NCBI RefSeq assembly: GCF_001261715.1
Contig: NZ_CVRU01000017.1
Location: 1 to 64,000, forward strand
Direction: 5' to 3'
DNA length: 64,000 nucleotides
Source: Dysgonomonas sp. HGC4
Lineage (GTDB): Bacteria > Bacteroidota > Bacteroidia > Bacteroidales > Dysgonomonadaceae
Within the stretch, counting starts at the first letter, position 1, and every line of letters begins with the position of its first letter. The translations under genes and the position numbers were made by a program. The notes below the pieces were generated by a model. It worked only from the letters and a program-made list of their open reading frames with translations. It was not told the DNA's origin and did no database searches. Positions 1-8,319 of this stretch are shown here, in pieces.

Positions 1-127
1 TTTCTTATATAAATAGATAATCTCGAAAATAAATGAGATTTAACATAGGGTTTTTATTTCCTGACCGATCATATTAGTACAAGCAAGTATTAATGCAATA
101 TTGTTAAATATAGCTCTCAGTTGTAAT

Positions 128-166
128 TATACTAGCCAAAGCAATAAATAGGTCTGCGACCTTAGT
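128..166 (+). repeat. Dispersed palindromic intergenic repeat, copy 1
   Basis: The core AGGTCTGCGACCT (150-162) is an imperfect palindrome. It is preceded by an A-rich arm reading TATACTAGCCAAAGCAATAA and followed by TTAGT. Four further copies with the same arm and core lie near 7236, 8266, 39326 and 46615. This copy sits about 40 nt before the first gene. A 12-bp direct repeat TTAGTACAAGCA occurs at 74-85 and again at 162-173, and AAGTATTAATGCAAT (85-99) recurs at 45103-45117. The function is unknown. Confidence 0.75.
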
Positions 167-205
167 ACAAGCAGATGATTATATCAACAATTAAATAATA
201 CCAAT

Positions 206-1462
206 ATGAAAACGACAGGTAAACAAATAGCAGGATTTCTGATTATCCTCTTTTTGGCTTTGAGTGTTTCCTCTGTATCGGCACAAAATGAATCTCATTA
301 TACATCGGTAAGTGGGGTGGTAAAGGATAAGAAATCGAAAAAGAAACTCGAGTATGTGAATGTCTCTATTCCGGGAACAGGCATAGGAACAATAACAAAC
401 GAAGACGGCGAATTTCTGATTAAGATAAATGATTCTATCAATGCAAAGGAATTGGAAATATCGCATCTTGGGTATTTTAATTACAAATTTCCGATTGACA
501 AACGTGGAACTCCGAAAGCAGAGATATTTCTAACTGCCAATGTCAATTTGCTGGATGAGGTTATAGTAGAATCTATGGATCCTCTCGAATTGGTGAAGAG
601 AGCAATTGACCGGATTGGTAATAATTACTGTCCAGAGACTAATCTTATGACAGGATTTTATCGTGAGACGATTAAGAAAGGACGTAACTACATCAATATT
701 TCGGAGGCTGTGATTGACATCTACAAAACTCCTTACGACAAGGGTGCCGTGGATGACGATCGTATACAAATAGAAAAAGGACGTAAACTATTGAGCCAAA
801 AATCAGGGGATACACTTGCGGTGAAACTGATAGGTGGTCCTAATCTTTCGGTATATCTTGATATAGCTAAAAACAAGGATCTTTTGCTTGATAAAGAAGC
901 GTTGGCAAATTACAAATTCAAGATGGAAGAATCGGTCATGATAGACGAGCGCCCGCATTTTGTAGTAAGCTTTGCTCCGCAAGTAAACTTGCCTTATGCC
1001 TTGTATTTTGGAAAACTGTATATTGATAAGCAAAGCATTGCTTTTACACGTGCAGAGTTCAGCTTAAGTATGGACGATCGTAACAAAGCAACTCAGGCTA
1101 TTCTGAAAAAGAAACCATTTAATCTACGGTTCAAACCCGAAGAAGTTTCGTTTATGGTAACTTATAAATTGCGTGATGGTGTAAGTTATTTGAATTATAT
1201 AAGAAGTGAATTCAGATTTAAATGTGACTGGAAACGGAAATTATTTTATACCAATTACAGTATTGTTTCGGAGATGGTAGTAACAAGTGGAAAAGTAGGT
1301 AATGTTGATAATATTCCGTCGAAACTAGCATTCAAACAAAGTCAGTCGCTATCTGATAATGTGAGTAGCTTTAGAGATGCCAACTTCTGGGAAGACTATA
1401 ATATAATAGAACCTTCGGAGTCTTTGGAATCAGCAGTAACCAAATTGAAAAAACAGCATTGA
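206..1462 (+). CDS. Secreted carboxypeptidase-regulatory-like domain protein
   Basis: A 418-aa protein with an N-terminal signal peptide (hydrophobic stretch about residues 10-25, cleavage probably after VSA). It then has a CarboxypepD_reg-like beta-sandwich of about 85 residues (SGVVKDKKSKKKLEYVNVSI, then the GTITNEDGEF turn typical of the fold). The rest, about residues 120-418, is a domain I cannot name; it contains GFYRETIKKG and ends FWEDYNIIEPSESL. The same long domain recurs in the gene at 3031, where it follows an STN domain, so the two are paralogues flanking a sigma/anti-sigma pair. The likely location is the periplasm or inner face of the outer membrane. No catalytic motif is visible and the biochemical role is unknown. 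Confidence 0.85.
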   Translation: MKTTGKQIAGFLIILFLALSVSSVSAQNESHYTSVSGVVKDKKSKKKLEYVNVSIPGTGIGTITNEDGEFLIKINDSINAKELEISHLGYFNYKFPIDKRGTPKAEIFLTANVNLLDEVIVESMDPLELVKRAIDRIGNNYCPETNLMTGFYRETIKKGRNYINISEAVIDIYKTPYDKGAVDDDRIQIEKGRKLLSQKSGDTLAVKLIGGPNLSVYLDIAKNKDLLLDKEALANYKFKMEESVMIDERPHFVVSFAPQVNLPYALYFGKLYIDKQSIAFTRAEFSLSMDDRNKATQAILKKKPFNLRFKPEEVSFMVTYKLRDGVSYLNYIRSEFRFKCDWKRKLFYTNYSIVSEMVVTSGKVGNVDNIPSKLAFKQSQSLSDNVSSFRDANFWEDYNIIEPSESLESAVTKLKKQH

Positions 1463-1618
1463 GAATAAATGCAAAGAGATATTTATTACTATATTCACCT
1501 TCTCCCACTCTTTCTATAACGGAAGTAATAATTGCTTCAATGAAAGAAAGATAGGGAAGACCGAAAAGAATCAGCCTAGCAATCTGATGTTTGTAACAAT
1601 CTGTTATCTACTGCCTTT

Positions 1619-2170
1619 ATGTTAAACGATTTTTTTATAGTTAGAAAGATAAAAGAGGGAGATATAAAAGTCTTTGAGCAAGTGTTCAGACGCTATTATT
1701 CTCCCCTTTGTCTCTATGCTGCCGGAATAACAGGAAGGACAGATATTGCAGAAGAAATTATACAAGATTTATTCTATGTATTATGGCGCGACAAGGAGAG
1801 TCTTCAAATATTTACATCTCTAAATGGATATTTGTATGGCGCTGTCCGTAATCGCTCACTTCAATATTGCGAACATCGGGGTGTTCGCGATCGTCACAAG
1901 GATAAAACATTCTCAGAAAGTGTAGAGATTTTAGACGCTACTCCCGAAGAACAATTGGAGTACAAAGAATTGGAAGAGCTAATAAATAAAACTCTTGGAA
2001 AAATGCCCGAAAGACGACTTCGCATATTTAAGATGCAGCGTTTTGAAGGGAAAAAATACGCTGAAATAGCGACCATACTCTCTATATCGATTAAAACAGT
2101 GGAGGCTGAAATGACAAAAGCACTTCAATCGTTACGTAAAGAAATAGAGAATTATACTCAGATATTATGA
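1619..2170 (+). CDS. ECF RNA polymerase sigma-70 factor (FecI-like)
   Basis: A 183-aa protein with sigma region 2 at about residues 12-80 (FEQVFRRYYSPLCLYA, then AEEIIQDLFYVLW) and region 4 at about 120-175 (PERRLRIFKMQRFEGKKYAE, then the recognition helix around SIKTVEAEMTKALQSL). This is the Bacteroidota FecI-type architecture. The stop codon overlaps the start of the FecR-like anti-sigma gene by 4 nt, so the two are translationally coupled. It is expected to direct RNA polymerase to a small regulon, possibly including the carboxypeptidase-like genes on either side. That regulon assignment is inferred from context only. Confidence 0.93.
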   Translation: MLNDFFIVRKIKEGDIKVFEQVFRRYYSPLCLYAAGITGRTDIAEEIIQDLFYVLWRDKESLQIFTSLNGYLYGAVRNRSLQYCEHRGVRDRHKDKTFSESVEILDATPEEQLEYKELEELINKTLGKMPERRLRIFKMQRFEGKKYAEIATILSISIKTVEAEMTKALQSLRKEIENYTQIL

Positions 2171-3021
2171 CTCAGATAGAAAAAAAGAAAACACATACTG
2201 ATCAGGCTTGGGATCTGCTTTACAATCGGTTGGAGCAAGATGGGTTATTGCCTGACACAGAAGGAAACAAAAGAACCTTTTTACGTTCAGCAACGTTTAA
2301 ATGGGTAGCAAGTATAGCAGTGCTTTTGGTGAGTATGGCTGTTGCTTCTATTGTTATCAACAACAATTTGAAAGAACAACAATTACTCTCTTTACACAAC
2401 GAAAAGGATGAGGCTACGCTTGTAACAACTTTAGAAGATGGGTCAATAGTATATTTGGCAGATCAAACCTCGTTACATTATCCGAAGCATTTCGAAAAGA
2501 AGAAACGAGAGGTCTTTCTTGAAGGAAACGCATTCTTTGATGTAAAGGGAAACAGAGAGCGTCCGTTCGTTATAGAAACAGACCAGATTCAAGTAGAAGT
2601 ACTCGGAACAGCTTTTAATGTAAAAGGAAAAGATGTAGATAATTTTTCTTTGTCTGTAGATCGTGGAGAAGTAAAGGTGACATTGAAAAAGACGGGACAA
2701 AGCATTCATATAAAAGCAGGAGAGACAGGCTTACTTCATTCTAATCAATTGGAAACTGTCGCAACGAAAGATATGAATCAGTTCCAAAGATATACCAAAC
2801 AAATACAATTTAAAGATGAACGTTTGGTGGATGTCGTTCGGGTAATCAATAAGAATGCAGATGGCGTAGAGTTAGAGGTTGCTCCGGGTCTTGAAGACAG
2901 ATTACTTACTGTAACTTTCTCTAACGATTCTCCATATTCAATGGCTCAACTTATATGTATGGCTCTCAATTTGGAGTGCGTACAACAACAAAATAAAATA
3001 CGCATTTCGGAACTAAAATAA
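2167..3021 (+). CDS. FecR-family anti-sigma factor
   Basis: A 284-aa, single-pass inner-membrane protein. A short cytoplasmic N-terminus (expected to bind the sigma factor) is followed by one membrane helix at about residues 47-66. The periplasmic FecR domain begins near residue 80 (TLEDGSIVYLADQTSLHYPK, and FFDVKGNRERPFVIET, which is characteristic). The C-terminal part, from about residue 212 (QIQFKDERLVDVVRVINK), resembles the DUF4974 domain found in Bacteroidota FecR proteins. It overlaps the sigma gene by 4 nt and lies 9 nt before the STN-domain gene. In the known Fec paradigm the periplasmic half receives a signal from the STN domain of an outer-membrane receptor. Here the only STN protein nearby lacks a barrel. 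Confidence 0.93.
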   Translation: MTQIEKKKTHTDQAWDLLYNRLEQDGLLPDTEGNKRTFLRSATFKWVASIAVLLVSMAVASIVINNNLKEQQLLSLHNEKDEATLVTTLEDGSIVYLADQTSLHYPKHFEKKKREVFLEGNAFFDVKGNRERPFVIETDQIQVEVLGTAFNVKGKDVDNFSLSVDRGEVKVTLKKTGQSIHIKAGETGLLHSNQLETVATKDMNQFQRYTKQIQFKDERLVDVVRVINKNADGVELEVAPGLEDRLLTVTFSNDSPYSMAQLICMALNLECVQQQNKIRISELK

Positions 3022-3030
3022 ACCGTAAAT

Positions 3031-4590
3031 ATGAAAAGGACGACTCAATACCTTTTTCATTATGTCATTCCTTTGTTGTTGCTGTTTTCTATAGCTACAA
3101 CCGCTTTTGGTAATGATGGTGATATTTTGAGTCGTAAAATTGAGTTAAGCAAAAATAAGGGAACAGTATATCAACTATTAAAAGAAGTCTCCGATAAATC
3201 GGGTTACCTGTTTATCTACGATAGTCAGATTGTAAATAATGACAAGGCAGTAAAAGTTCCTAAGAAAGAATACACACTTCGTGAGGCTATCTATGCAATA
3301 ACGGGTAATAAAAGTCTTAATATACGCATTGTTGGAAACCATATTCTTTTGAATCTGCAACCTGTGGAAGATGTGGTTATTGAACCCGTTGTAAAGTTGC
3401 AGCCAGAAAAGAAAGACAGTATAATACAATATATCACCTTAGGCGGAACTTTGGTTGATGGTATTAGTGGAGACCCTATTCCTTATGCTGCTGTGGGCAT
3501 TCTAACTTCAACAATAGGTACTATCACAAATCAGAATGGAGACTTTAGGCTCATACTTCCCGATTCGTTGAGGCATTCTAAAATAAAACTATCACATGTC
3601 GGTTATCAATCTCAAGAGGTCGAATTATCCTTTTTAGCCGATCAGCATATAATATTTACTCTTGACCCAAAGGTTATTCCATTGCAGGAAGTGGTTATAC
3701 GTATCGTAAATCCAGCAGATGTTTTGCGTAATATGTGGCTTAAGCGGAGCGAAAATTATTCATCTTCACCTGTTCATATTACAGCTTTTTATAGAGAAGG
3801 TATAGAGCACAAAAATACAAATGTTAGCCTTACCGAAGCTGTTCTTGATATATACAAGATCGGTTTCCAAAGTGGAGAAAAGGGCGATCAAGTGAAGTTG
3901 TTAAAGATGAGGCGAATTATAGATAGGCAGAGCCCTGATACATTGATAACCAAAATGAAGTCGGGTATAAACTCCAGTTTGCTACTCGATCTGATAAAGA
4001 GTGATACACCCGGTTTTCTGAATCCTATAAATAACGGGCATTATATATACAGACATACGGATATAACGGTGCTTGATGGGAGGCGGGTAAATGTAATTTC
4101 TTTTGAACCAACATCGGGAGCAGAGCCTCTATACAAAGGCGAACTGTACATAGATGCTGAAAGTTATGCCTTGGTTCAGGCGAATTTCGAAATTCTACCC
4201 GATTATGTAAAAAAGGCTACTGATATGTTTATTGTTCGTAAAAGTCGCGATATAAATATTACTCCTCAGCATATTACTTATGTGGTATCTTATAAATCGT
4301 TAGATGGTATTTATTACCTAAGCCATGTTCGTGGCGATTTATATTTCAGAGTAAGAAAGAAGAAGCGAATTTTCAGCACGCCTCTTCATATGTGGTTCGA
4401 ATTAGTGAATTGTGAAACCGATACCTCTGATAATTCGCGTTTTGCACGTAACGAAAGGTTATCTACCCAAAATATATTTTCGGATACTTCTTTCGAATAT
4501 GACCCTAACTTCTGGGGACACTTCAATGTTATTATGCAAGAAGATAAATTAAAGGAGTCAGTCTTGCAGATTCTCAAAAAGAATAAGTAG
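3031..4590 (+). CDS. STN plus carboxypeptidase-regulatory-like protein, barrel-less
   Basis: A 519-aa protein with a signal peptide (hydrophobic core about residues 11-26). It then has an STN (secretin/TonB N-terminal) domain at about 35-110, with YQLLKEVSDKSGYLFIYDSQ and EYTLREAIYAITGNKSLNIR. A CarboxypepD_reg-like domain follows at about 135-215 (GTITNQNGDF turn). The remaining ~300 residues are homologous to the C-terminal part of the gene at 206 (AFYREGIEHKN against GFYRETIKKG). In classical systems STN is fused to a TonB-dependent barrel that signals to FecR. No plug or barrel follows here. It is the last gene of a sigma-FecR-STN operon. A role as the signal-receiving partner of FecR is inferred. 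It ends only 11 nt before the convergent VOC gene. Confidence 0.88.
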   Translation: MKRTTQYLFHYVIPLLLLFSIATTAFGNDGDILSRKIELSKNKGTVYQLLKEVSDKSGYLFIYDSQIVNNDKAVKVPKKEYTLREAIYAITGNKSLNIRIVGNHILLNLQPVEDVVIEPVVKLQPEKKDSIIQYITLGGTLVDGISGDPIPYAAVGILTSTIGTITNQNGDFRLILPDSLRHSKIKLSHVGYQSQEVELSFLADQHIIFTLDPKVIPLQEVVIRIVNPADVLRNMWLKRSENYSSSPVHITAFYREGIEHKNTNVSLTEAVLDIYKIGFQSGEKGDQVKLLKMRRIIDRQSPDTLITKMKSGINSSLLLDLIKSDTPGFLNPINNGHYIYRHTDITVLDGRRVNVISFEPTSGAEPLYKGELYIDAESYALVQANFEILPDYVKKATDMFIVRKSRDINITPQHITYVVSYKSLDGIYYLSHVRGDLYFRVRKKKRIFSTPLHMWFELVNCETDTSDNSRFARNERLSTQNIFSDTSFEYDPNFWGHFNVIMQEDKLKESVLQILKKNK

Positions 4591-4601
4591 TAGCTGATAA
4601 A

Positions 4602-4985
4602 CTATTCGGCAATGAGCTCAACCCTATTGTTATCTACATCAAGTACAACACTTTCGAAGTAACCATCTCCGCTTGTTCTGGGCTCGCCTACTATTTTATA
4701 ACCATCGGCTCTTAAGCGTTCGGTCAGCTCCAATACCTGATCTTTTGTACCTACCGTAAAAGCGAAATGACATAAACCAAGAGATTCAACTTCTACTTTG
4801 TTGGTTATATCCTTACGTCTCATTATTTCGAGAGTTGTATCACCTTCGAAAGTGATGAAATACGATTCAAATTTTTTTACAGGATTGACATATTTTGCAT
4901 TCGAAATACCTCCAAAATAAGTAGTGTAAAATGTTTTCATTTCTTCCAGATTCTCTGTCCAGATGGCTATATGTCCTATTCTCAT
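4602..4985 (-). CDS. VOC (glyoxalase/bleomycin-resistance fold) protein, metal-ligand type
   Basis: A 127-aa protein forming one VOC module of two beta-alpha-beta-beta-beta repeats. It opens MRIGHIAIWTENLEEMKTFY and ends NRVELIAE. The candidate metal ligands of the glyoxalase I type are all present: the early His (GHIAIW), a mid-strand Glu (LEIMRR), a second His (CHFAF) and the C-terminal Glu (VELIAE). A divalent-metal enzyme is therefore plausible, but the substrate cannot be read. It lies 40 nt downstream of a second VOC gene on the same strand and is probably co-transcribed with it. Confidence 0.85.
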   Translation of the reverse strand: MRIGHIAIWTENLEEMKTFYTTYFGGISNAKYVNPVKKFESYFITFEGDTTLEIMRRKDITNKVEVESLGLCHFAFTVGTKDQVLELTERLRADGYKIVGEPRTSGDGYFESVVLDVDNNRVELIAE

Positions 4986-5025
4986 ATCTATTTAGTTGTT
5001 AATTTATATTTTCTATTTCATCTGC

Positions 5026-5394
5026 TTATTGTGCTGAATGAAGTCCTAACTTATTTCCTTCTGTATCCATAAACAGTGCAAAGAATCCCATTTCAGGACT
5101 GATTTGGGTTTTCTGGACAATGATTTGCCCTCCATTTTTGCTTACCTTTTCGAGCATTGGTTGTAGGTCATTTCCTGCATTCAGATAAAGAACCGCTCCA
5201 TCACTTGTCGGTTTGTAATCGTCGCCTTTAACTAAAGCTACATTTACGGTTTCTCCGTCACTGGGAAACACTCCCATTTGTGTTCCGTCCATATCGACTT
5301 CTTCGATTGTAATGCCTAAGATCGTTTGATAAAAATAAACCGCTCTAGAGAAGTCTGTTGTTGGAATTTCTACGATTGAAATTAAATTACGCAT
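5026..5394 (-). CDS. VOC family protein, apparently without metal ligands
   Basis: A 122-aa protein with the VOC signature IPTTDFSRAVYFYQTILGI near the start and MGFFALFMDTEGNKLGLHS at the end. The positions that would carry His and Glu metal ligands are not conserved, so it resembles the PhnB-like or resistance-protein branch more than glyoxalase I. It is the first gene of a probable two-gene unit with the VOC gene at 4602. A TATCTTTG -7 element lies about 40 nt upstream. The substrate is unknown. Confidence 0.85.
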   Translation of the reverse strand: MRNLISIVEIPTTDFSRAVYFYQTILGITIEEVDMDGTQMGVFPSDGETVNVALVKGDDYKPTSDGAVLYLNAGNDLQPMLEKVSKNGGQIIVQKTQISPEMGFFALFMDTEGNKLGLHSAQ

Positions 5395-5433
5395 AATTTT
5401 ATTATTTTAGTTAATTAAATTGATTATATCTTA

Positions 5434-5461
5434 CAAAGATAAAATACAGTTAATCTTCAAA
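5434..5461 (-). promoter_or_regulatory. Candidate Bacteroidota promoter for the VOC pair
   Basis: On the minus strand, a -33 TTTG (5458-5461) and a -7 TATCTTTG (5434-5441) are separated by 16 nt. The spacer is slightly short. The predicted start of transcription is about 30 nt before the start codon at 5394. Confidence 0.5.
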
Positions 5462-5481
5462 ATTGTAAAAATACGACAGCC

Positions 5482-6303
5482 TTAATCTTTTTGGTAGAAA
5501 AGGGATGAAAGCACATTTTGTTTGTCTCCTAAAAACTTTTTAGGATTGGTTCCTGTAAATTCCTTAAAGTCTTTAATAAAGTGGGCCTGGTCGTAATATT
5601 CGTTTTCGTAAGCGATTTGAGTGAGTGTTTCGGTTTCATGGTTAAGTAACATTTTTAGGGCAGTTTGCAACCGGATTACTTTTCCTAATTGTTTGGGGCT
5701 GATTCCGATTTGCTTCATAAAATTTCTTTCCAATTGTCTGCGTTTGGATAAATTTTCTTTGAGGATTGTACTGATCGATGAATTTCCATTTGTTAAGAAA
5801 AGTGTATCAATAGTTGATTTTACAATATTGTCGATTGTGATTTTTTCGTTGATTTTGTTCAATAAAAAAGTTTCGACAATCTTAATTCTTTGTTGCGTAC
5901 CGGTTGCGTGAATGATGTTTTGTTCCAACTCGTTTGCTTTTGTTGCTTCAAAAAGCTCTGTGATCGGGGTTTCCTTATTTGCAAGATTTTTGATAGATGT
6001 TTTTACAAAATTTGCAAAACCATAAGGATAGAAACGAACAGCAAAAGTATTTACATAGCCTGTTGGTTGAATGTAAAAAGGGTCGATGGTCTGACCAAGA
6101 ACCATTGCACGAGGTTGAAGGATAAATTCACATTCGGAAGTAAAACGTCTAATATCGTCTCCGAGAATGAAAGCCATTTCCAAACAGCCGTCGGGTACAA
6201 TTCGTTGTTTGTCTGTGTTGTTTTCGGCAGGAACTTCCAACGTCCAGTAACATTTAACTAATGACTTAAGGAGATTGCTTGGTTCAAATATTTCGTATTG
6301 CAT
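5482..6303 (-). CDS. AraC-family transcriptional regulator
   Basis: A 273-aa protein. The N-terminal half (MQYEIFEPSNLLKSLVKCYW, IVPDGCLEMAFILGDD, FAVRFYPYGFANFV) matches the sensor-like domain seen in many Bacteroidota AraC proteins (DUF6597 type). The C-terminal ~90 residues form the double helix-turn-helix (RRQLERNFMKQIGISPKQLG, then YDQAHFIKDFKEFTGTNPKK). It lies upstream of the VOC pair on the same strand with an 87-nt gap that carries the VOC promoter, so it may control those two genes. The ligand is unknown. Confidence 0.92.
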   Translation of the reverse strand: MQYEIFEPSNLLKSLVKCYWTLEVPAENNTDKQRIVPDGCLEMAFILGDDIRRFTSECEFILQPRAMVLGQTIDPFYIQPTGYVNTFAVRFYPYGFANFVKTSIKNLANKETPITELFEATKANELEQNIIHATGTQQRIKIVETFLLNKINEKITIDNIVKSTIDTLFLTNGNSSISTILKENLSKRRQLERNFMKQIGISPKQLGKVIRLQTALKMLLNHETETLTQIAYENEYYDQAHFIKDFKEFTGTNPKKFLGDKQNVLSSLFYQKD

Positions 6304-6453
6304 TTTTTCTAAGAGCTTGTTTAAATTTTATTGAATTGTCGTAGACTAGCTGTTCGTTAGTTGTTTAAGTTATGGTTTGTTCGTGGGTTTAAGGATGTTA
6401 ATCACTTAAATTAATTATGAGTAAAATTTATTCAATCTCTAAGTTATTATGCA

Positions 6454-7161
6454 TTATTTTTTCATTGCTTCAATTCTTAAATCTTGAGGCATCTTTTCTA
6501 TGGTATATCGTAAAGCCGTTCGGGGCATAATGGTTTTCTTTGATATCACATAATCGAATACTTCGTTTTGATGTGCTTCGCTTGCTGCTTTCAGCATCCA
6601 TCCGTATCCTTTCTGTACCAAATCGTCGTTATCAAGGAGCAGTATATCTGCGATCTCAAAAATCTCATTCAGAAATAAACCTTTTCGGGCAGGAATTATG
6701 AGTGTTACGGCAGCAGCCCGTTTCACCCACCGATTATCCGATTTTGCCCATTCTTTTAACTTGGTTATATATTGAGGATACATTTCTACAAATGTTCCGA
6801 TTGTATGGTTACACAACGTATCACACGAAGCCCAATTGTTTACATATGTATTTACCCATTCTTCGAAAATGTCGAAGTCTTTAGTTTCATAATTGGAACG
6901 AATGTTATACGACCAATTGCAGGCCATAAAAGATTCTTCCAAATACTCCGATTTCCATAATTCACTGCATAATCCGAGAATGTATTCTTTAGGCTTATCC
7001 TTGATAATTGCGAATGACTCTTTGCTAATCTTATTGACCAGAGGTACTCGTACCCCATAGAACTTTATCTTCTCTTTGAAGAAGTTTTGACTATTGCTTT
7101 TAGTTTTCTCGTCAACACTATCTTTTAAAGCTTGCCGAATCTCTGATAATATATTTTCCAT
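6454..7161 (-). CDS. DNA alkylation repair protein, AlkD-like
   Basis: A 235-aa, all-helical HEAT-like protein. The markers VRVPLVNKISKE, SEYLEESFMACNW, VEMYPQYITKLKEWAKSDNR and WVKRAAAVTLIIPARKG are typical of the AlkC/AlkD-type glycosylase superfamily, which removes alkylated bases without base flipping. Length fits the family. It stands as a single gene between an AraC regulator and the flx operon terminator. Substrate range cannot be inferred from sequence alone. Confidence 0.85.
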   Translation of the reverse strand: MENILSEIRQALKDSVDEKTKSNSQNFFKEKIKFYGVRVPLVNKISKESFAIIKDKPKEYILGLCSELWKSEYLEESFMACNWSYNIRSNYETKDFDIFEEWVNTYVNNWASCDTLCNHTIGTFVEMYPQYITKLKEWAKSDNRWVKRAAAVTLIIPARKGLFLNEIFEIADILLLDNDDLVQKGYGWMLKAASEAHQNEVFDYVISKKTIMPRTALRYTIEKMPQDLRIEAMKK

Positions 7162-7235
7162 CTAGCTTCTGCTTTATTTTATAAGTAATATACAATTTTA
7201 ATATTACATTTTATAAAGTTCATAGGCTCTGATTT

Positions 7236-7272
7236 TATACTAACCAAAGCACTAAATAGGTCTTAGACTTTA
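7236..7272 (+). repeat. Dispersed palindromic intergenic repeat, copy 2 (degenerate core)
   Basis: The arm TATACTAACCAAAGCACTAA is followed by the core AGGTCTTAGACTT (7258-7270). The core is less symmetrical than in the other copies. The sequence upstream (CATAGGCTCTGATTT) also resembles the region upstream of copy 5 (ACAGGCTATGGTTT), so the element is longer than the core. It lies between the flx operon terminator and the AlkD-like gene. Confidence 0.6.
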
Positions 7273-7301
7273 AAGGTAGGGTTAAATTGCATAGTAGACA
7301 A

Positions 7302-7346
7302 AAATGAAAGAAGGAACTATTCCTATAGAATAACTCCTTCTTTCAT
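7302..7346 (-). terminator. Rho-independent terminator of the hdr-flx operon
   Basis: A perfect 12-bp stem is formed by ATGAAAGAAGGA (7304-7315) and TCCTTCTTTCAT (7335-7346). On the minus strand it is followed by TTTTTG. It lies just after the stop codon of the last flx gene. Confidence 0.85.
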
Positions 7347-7367
7347 CTATTTATAAACCTTGATATT

Positions 7368-8207
7368 TTAATATTCAGCAGGTAAAGCCTCTAATTCAAC
7401 CTTAGAAAATACAGGACCGTCTTTACATACATATTGACTCCCAACATTACAGCGTCCGCATTTGCCGACTCCACATTTCATACGGTTTTCTAAAGTGGTA
7501 TAGATATTTTCGTCGGTAAATCCTAACTTCTCTAATACTGGAAAAGTAAATTTTATCATAATTGGAGGACCACAAACAATGGCTACTGTATTTTCGGGAG
7601 AAGGATTCATTTTCTCTAAAACAGAGGGGACGAAACCTACTTTACCTTTCCAATCGGAGGTCTCACCTCCCGGATCGACAGTTGTAACCAATCGTACATC
7701 AGGTCTTTCTTCCCATTCCTTTAGTTCATGTTTATATACCAGATCGGCTACCGATTTAGCTCCATATAGAATACTTATGTCACCAAAATTTTCACGTGTA
7801 TCTAAAGCATTCCATATTACGCACCGCATCGGAGGCAGAGCAATACCTCCTGCAATAAACAGAAGGTTTTTGCCTTTCCATTCATCCATTGGGAAAGTGT
7901 TTCCAAAAGGACCTCTGAATCCCATGGTTTGACCTTCTTCTAGTTTAGCTAAGGCTGATGTCACTTTCCCTGTTTCACGGAAAGTACATTCAATATATCC
8001 TTTGCGGGTGGGGGAGGAGGCTATACAAAAAGTACTTTCCCCTTCACCGAAGGCAGAATATTCACCGAATTGTCCTGCTTTAAACTCGAAATTATTTCCT
8101 GCTTCTTCATCTTTAAATTTCAAACGGAAAGTTTTTACTCCGGGAGCTTCCTGAGTAATTTTCTCGATGAGCATCAGATTTGGAAGATATATATTAGAAT
8201 TATCCAT
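7368..8207 (-). CDS. flxA: FlxA-like FAD/NAD(P)H-binding oxidoreductase subunit
   Basis: A 279-aa member of the ferredoxin-NADP reductase / PyrK-like family. The N-terminal FAD barrel carries the STFCIASSP flavin motif and GPFGNTFP. The Rossmann NAD site follows (FIAGGIALPPMRCVIWNAL). The C-terminus carries a small [2Fe-2S] cysteine set: MKCGVGKCGRCNVGSQYVC. It is the last gene of the seven-gene operon and is expected to be the subunit that oxidises NADH and feeds electrons to the HdrA flavin. It is separated from flxB by 112 nt that contain a dispersed repeat, unlike the tight packing elsewhere in the operon. The Flx name rests on operon order and family resemblance. Confidence 0.85.
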   Translation of the reverse strand: MDNSNIYLPNLMLIEKITQEAPGVKTFRLKFKDEEAGNNFEFKAGQFGEYSAFGEGESTFCIASSPTRKGYIECTFRETGKVTSALAKLEEGQTMGFRGPFGNTFPMDEWKGKNLLFIAGGIALPPMRCVIWNALDTRENFGDISILYGAKSVADLVYKHELKEWEERPDVRLVTTVDPGGETSDWKGKVGFVPSVLEKMNPSPENTVAIVCGPPIMIKFTFPVLEKLGFTDENIYTTLENRMKCGVGKCGRCNVGSQYVCKDGPVFSKVELEALPAEY

Positions 8208-8265
8208 ATTAAGTAATTTCAGCTATTTAATGAATCATTTTAAAAGCATAAGTATCCATTGTCGT

Positions 8266-8304
8266 TTCACTAGTCAAAGTAATTAAAAGGTCTGCGACCT
8301 TAGT
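8266..8304 (+). repeat. Dispersed palindromic intergenic repeat, copy 3 (inside the flx operon)
   Basis: The arm TTTCACTAGTCAAAGTAATT is followed by the core AGGTCTGCGACCT (8288-8300) and TTAGT. It lies between the start of flxA and the stop of flxB, so it should be transcribed in reverse-complement orientation as part of the operon mRNA, where the core could fold. Confidence 0.75.
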
Positions 8305-8319
8305 CAAAAGGGTTATGAT

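Noticed and set aside
74-173. Target-site duplication of a mobile element (TTAGTACAAGCA at 74-85 and 162-173)
   Set aside because: The second copy overlaps the conserved TTAGT end of the dispersed repeat, and other copies lack such flanking duplications.
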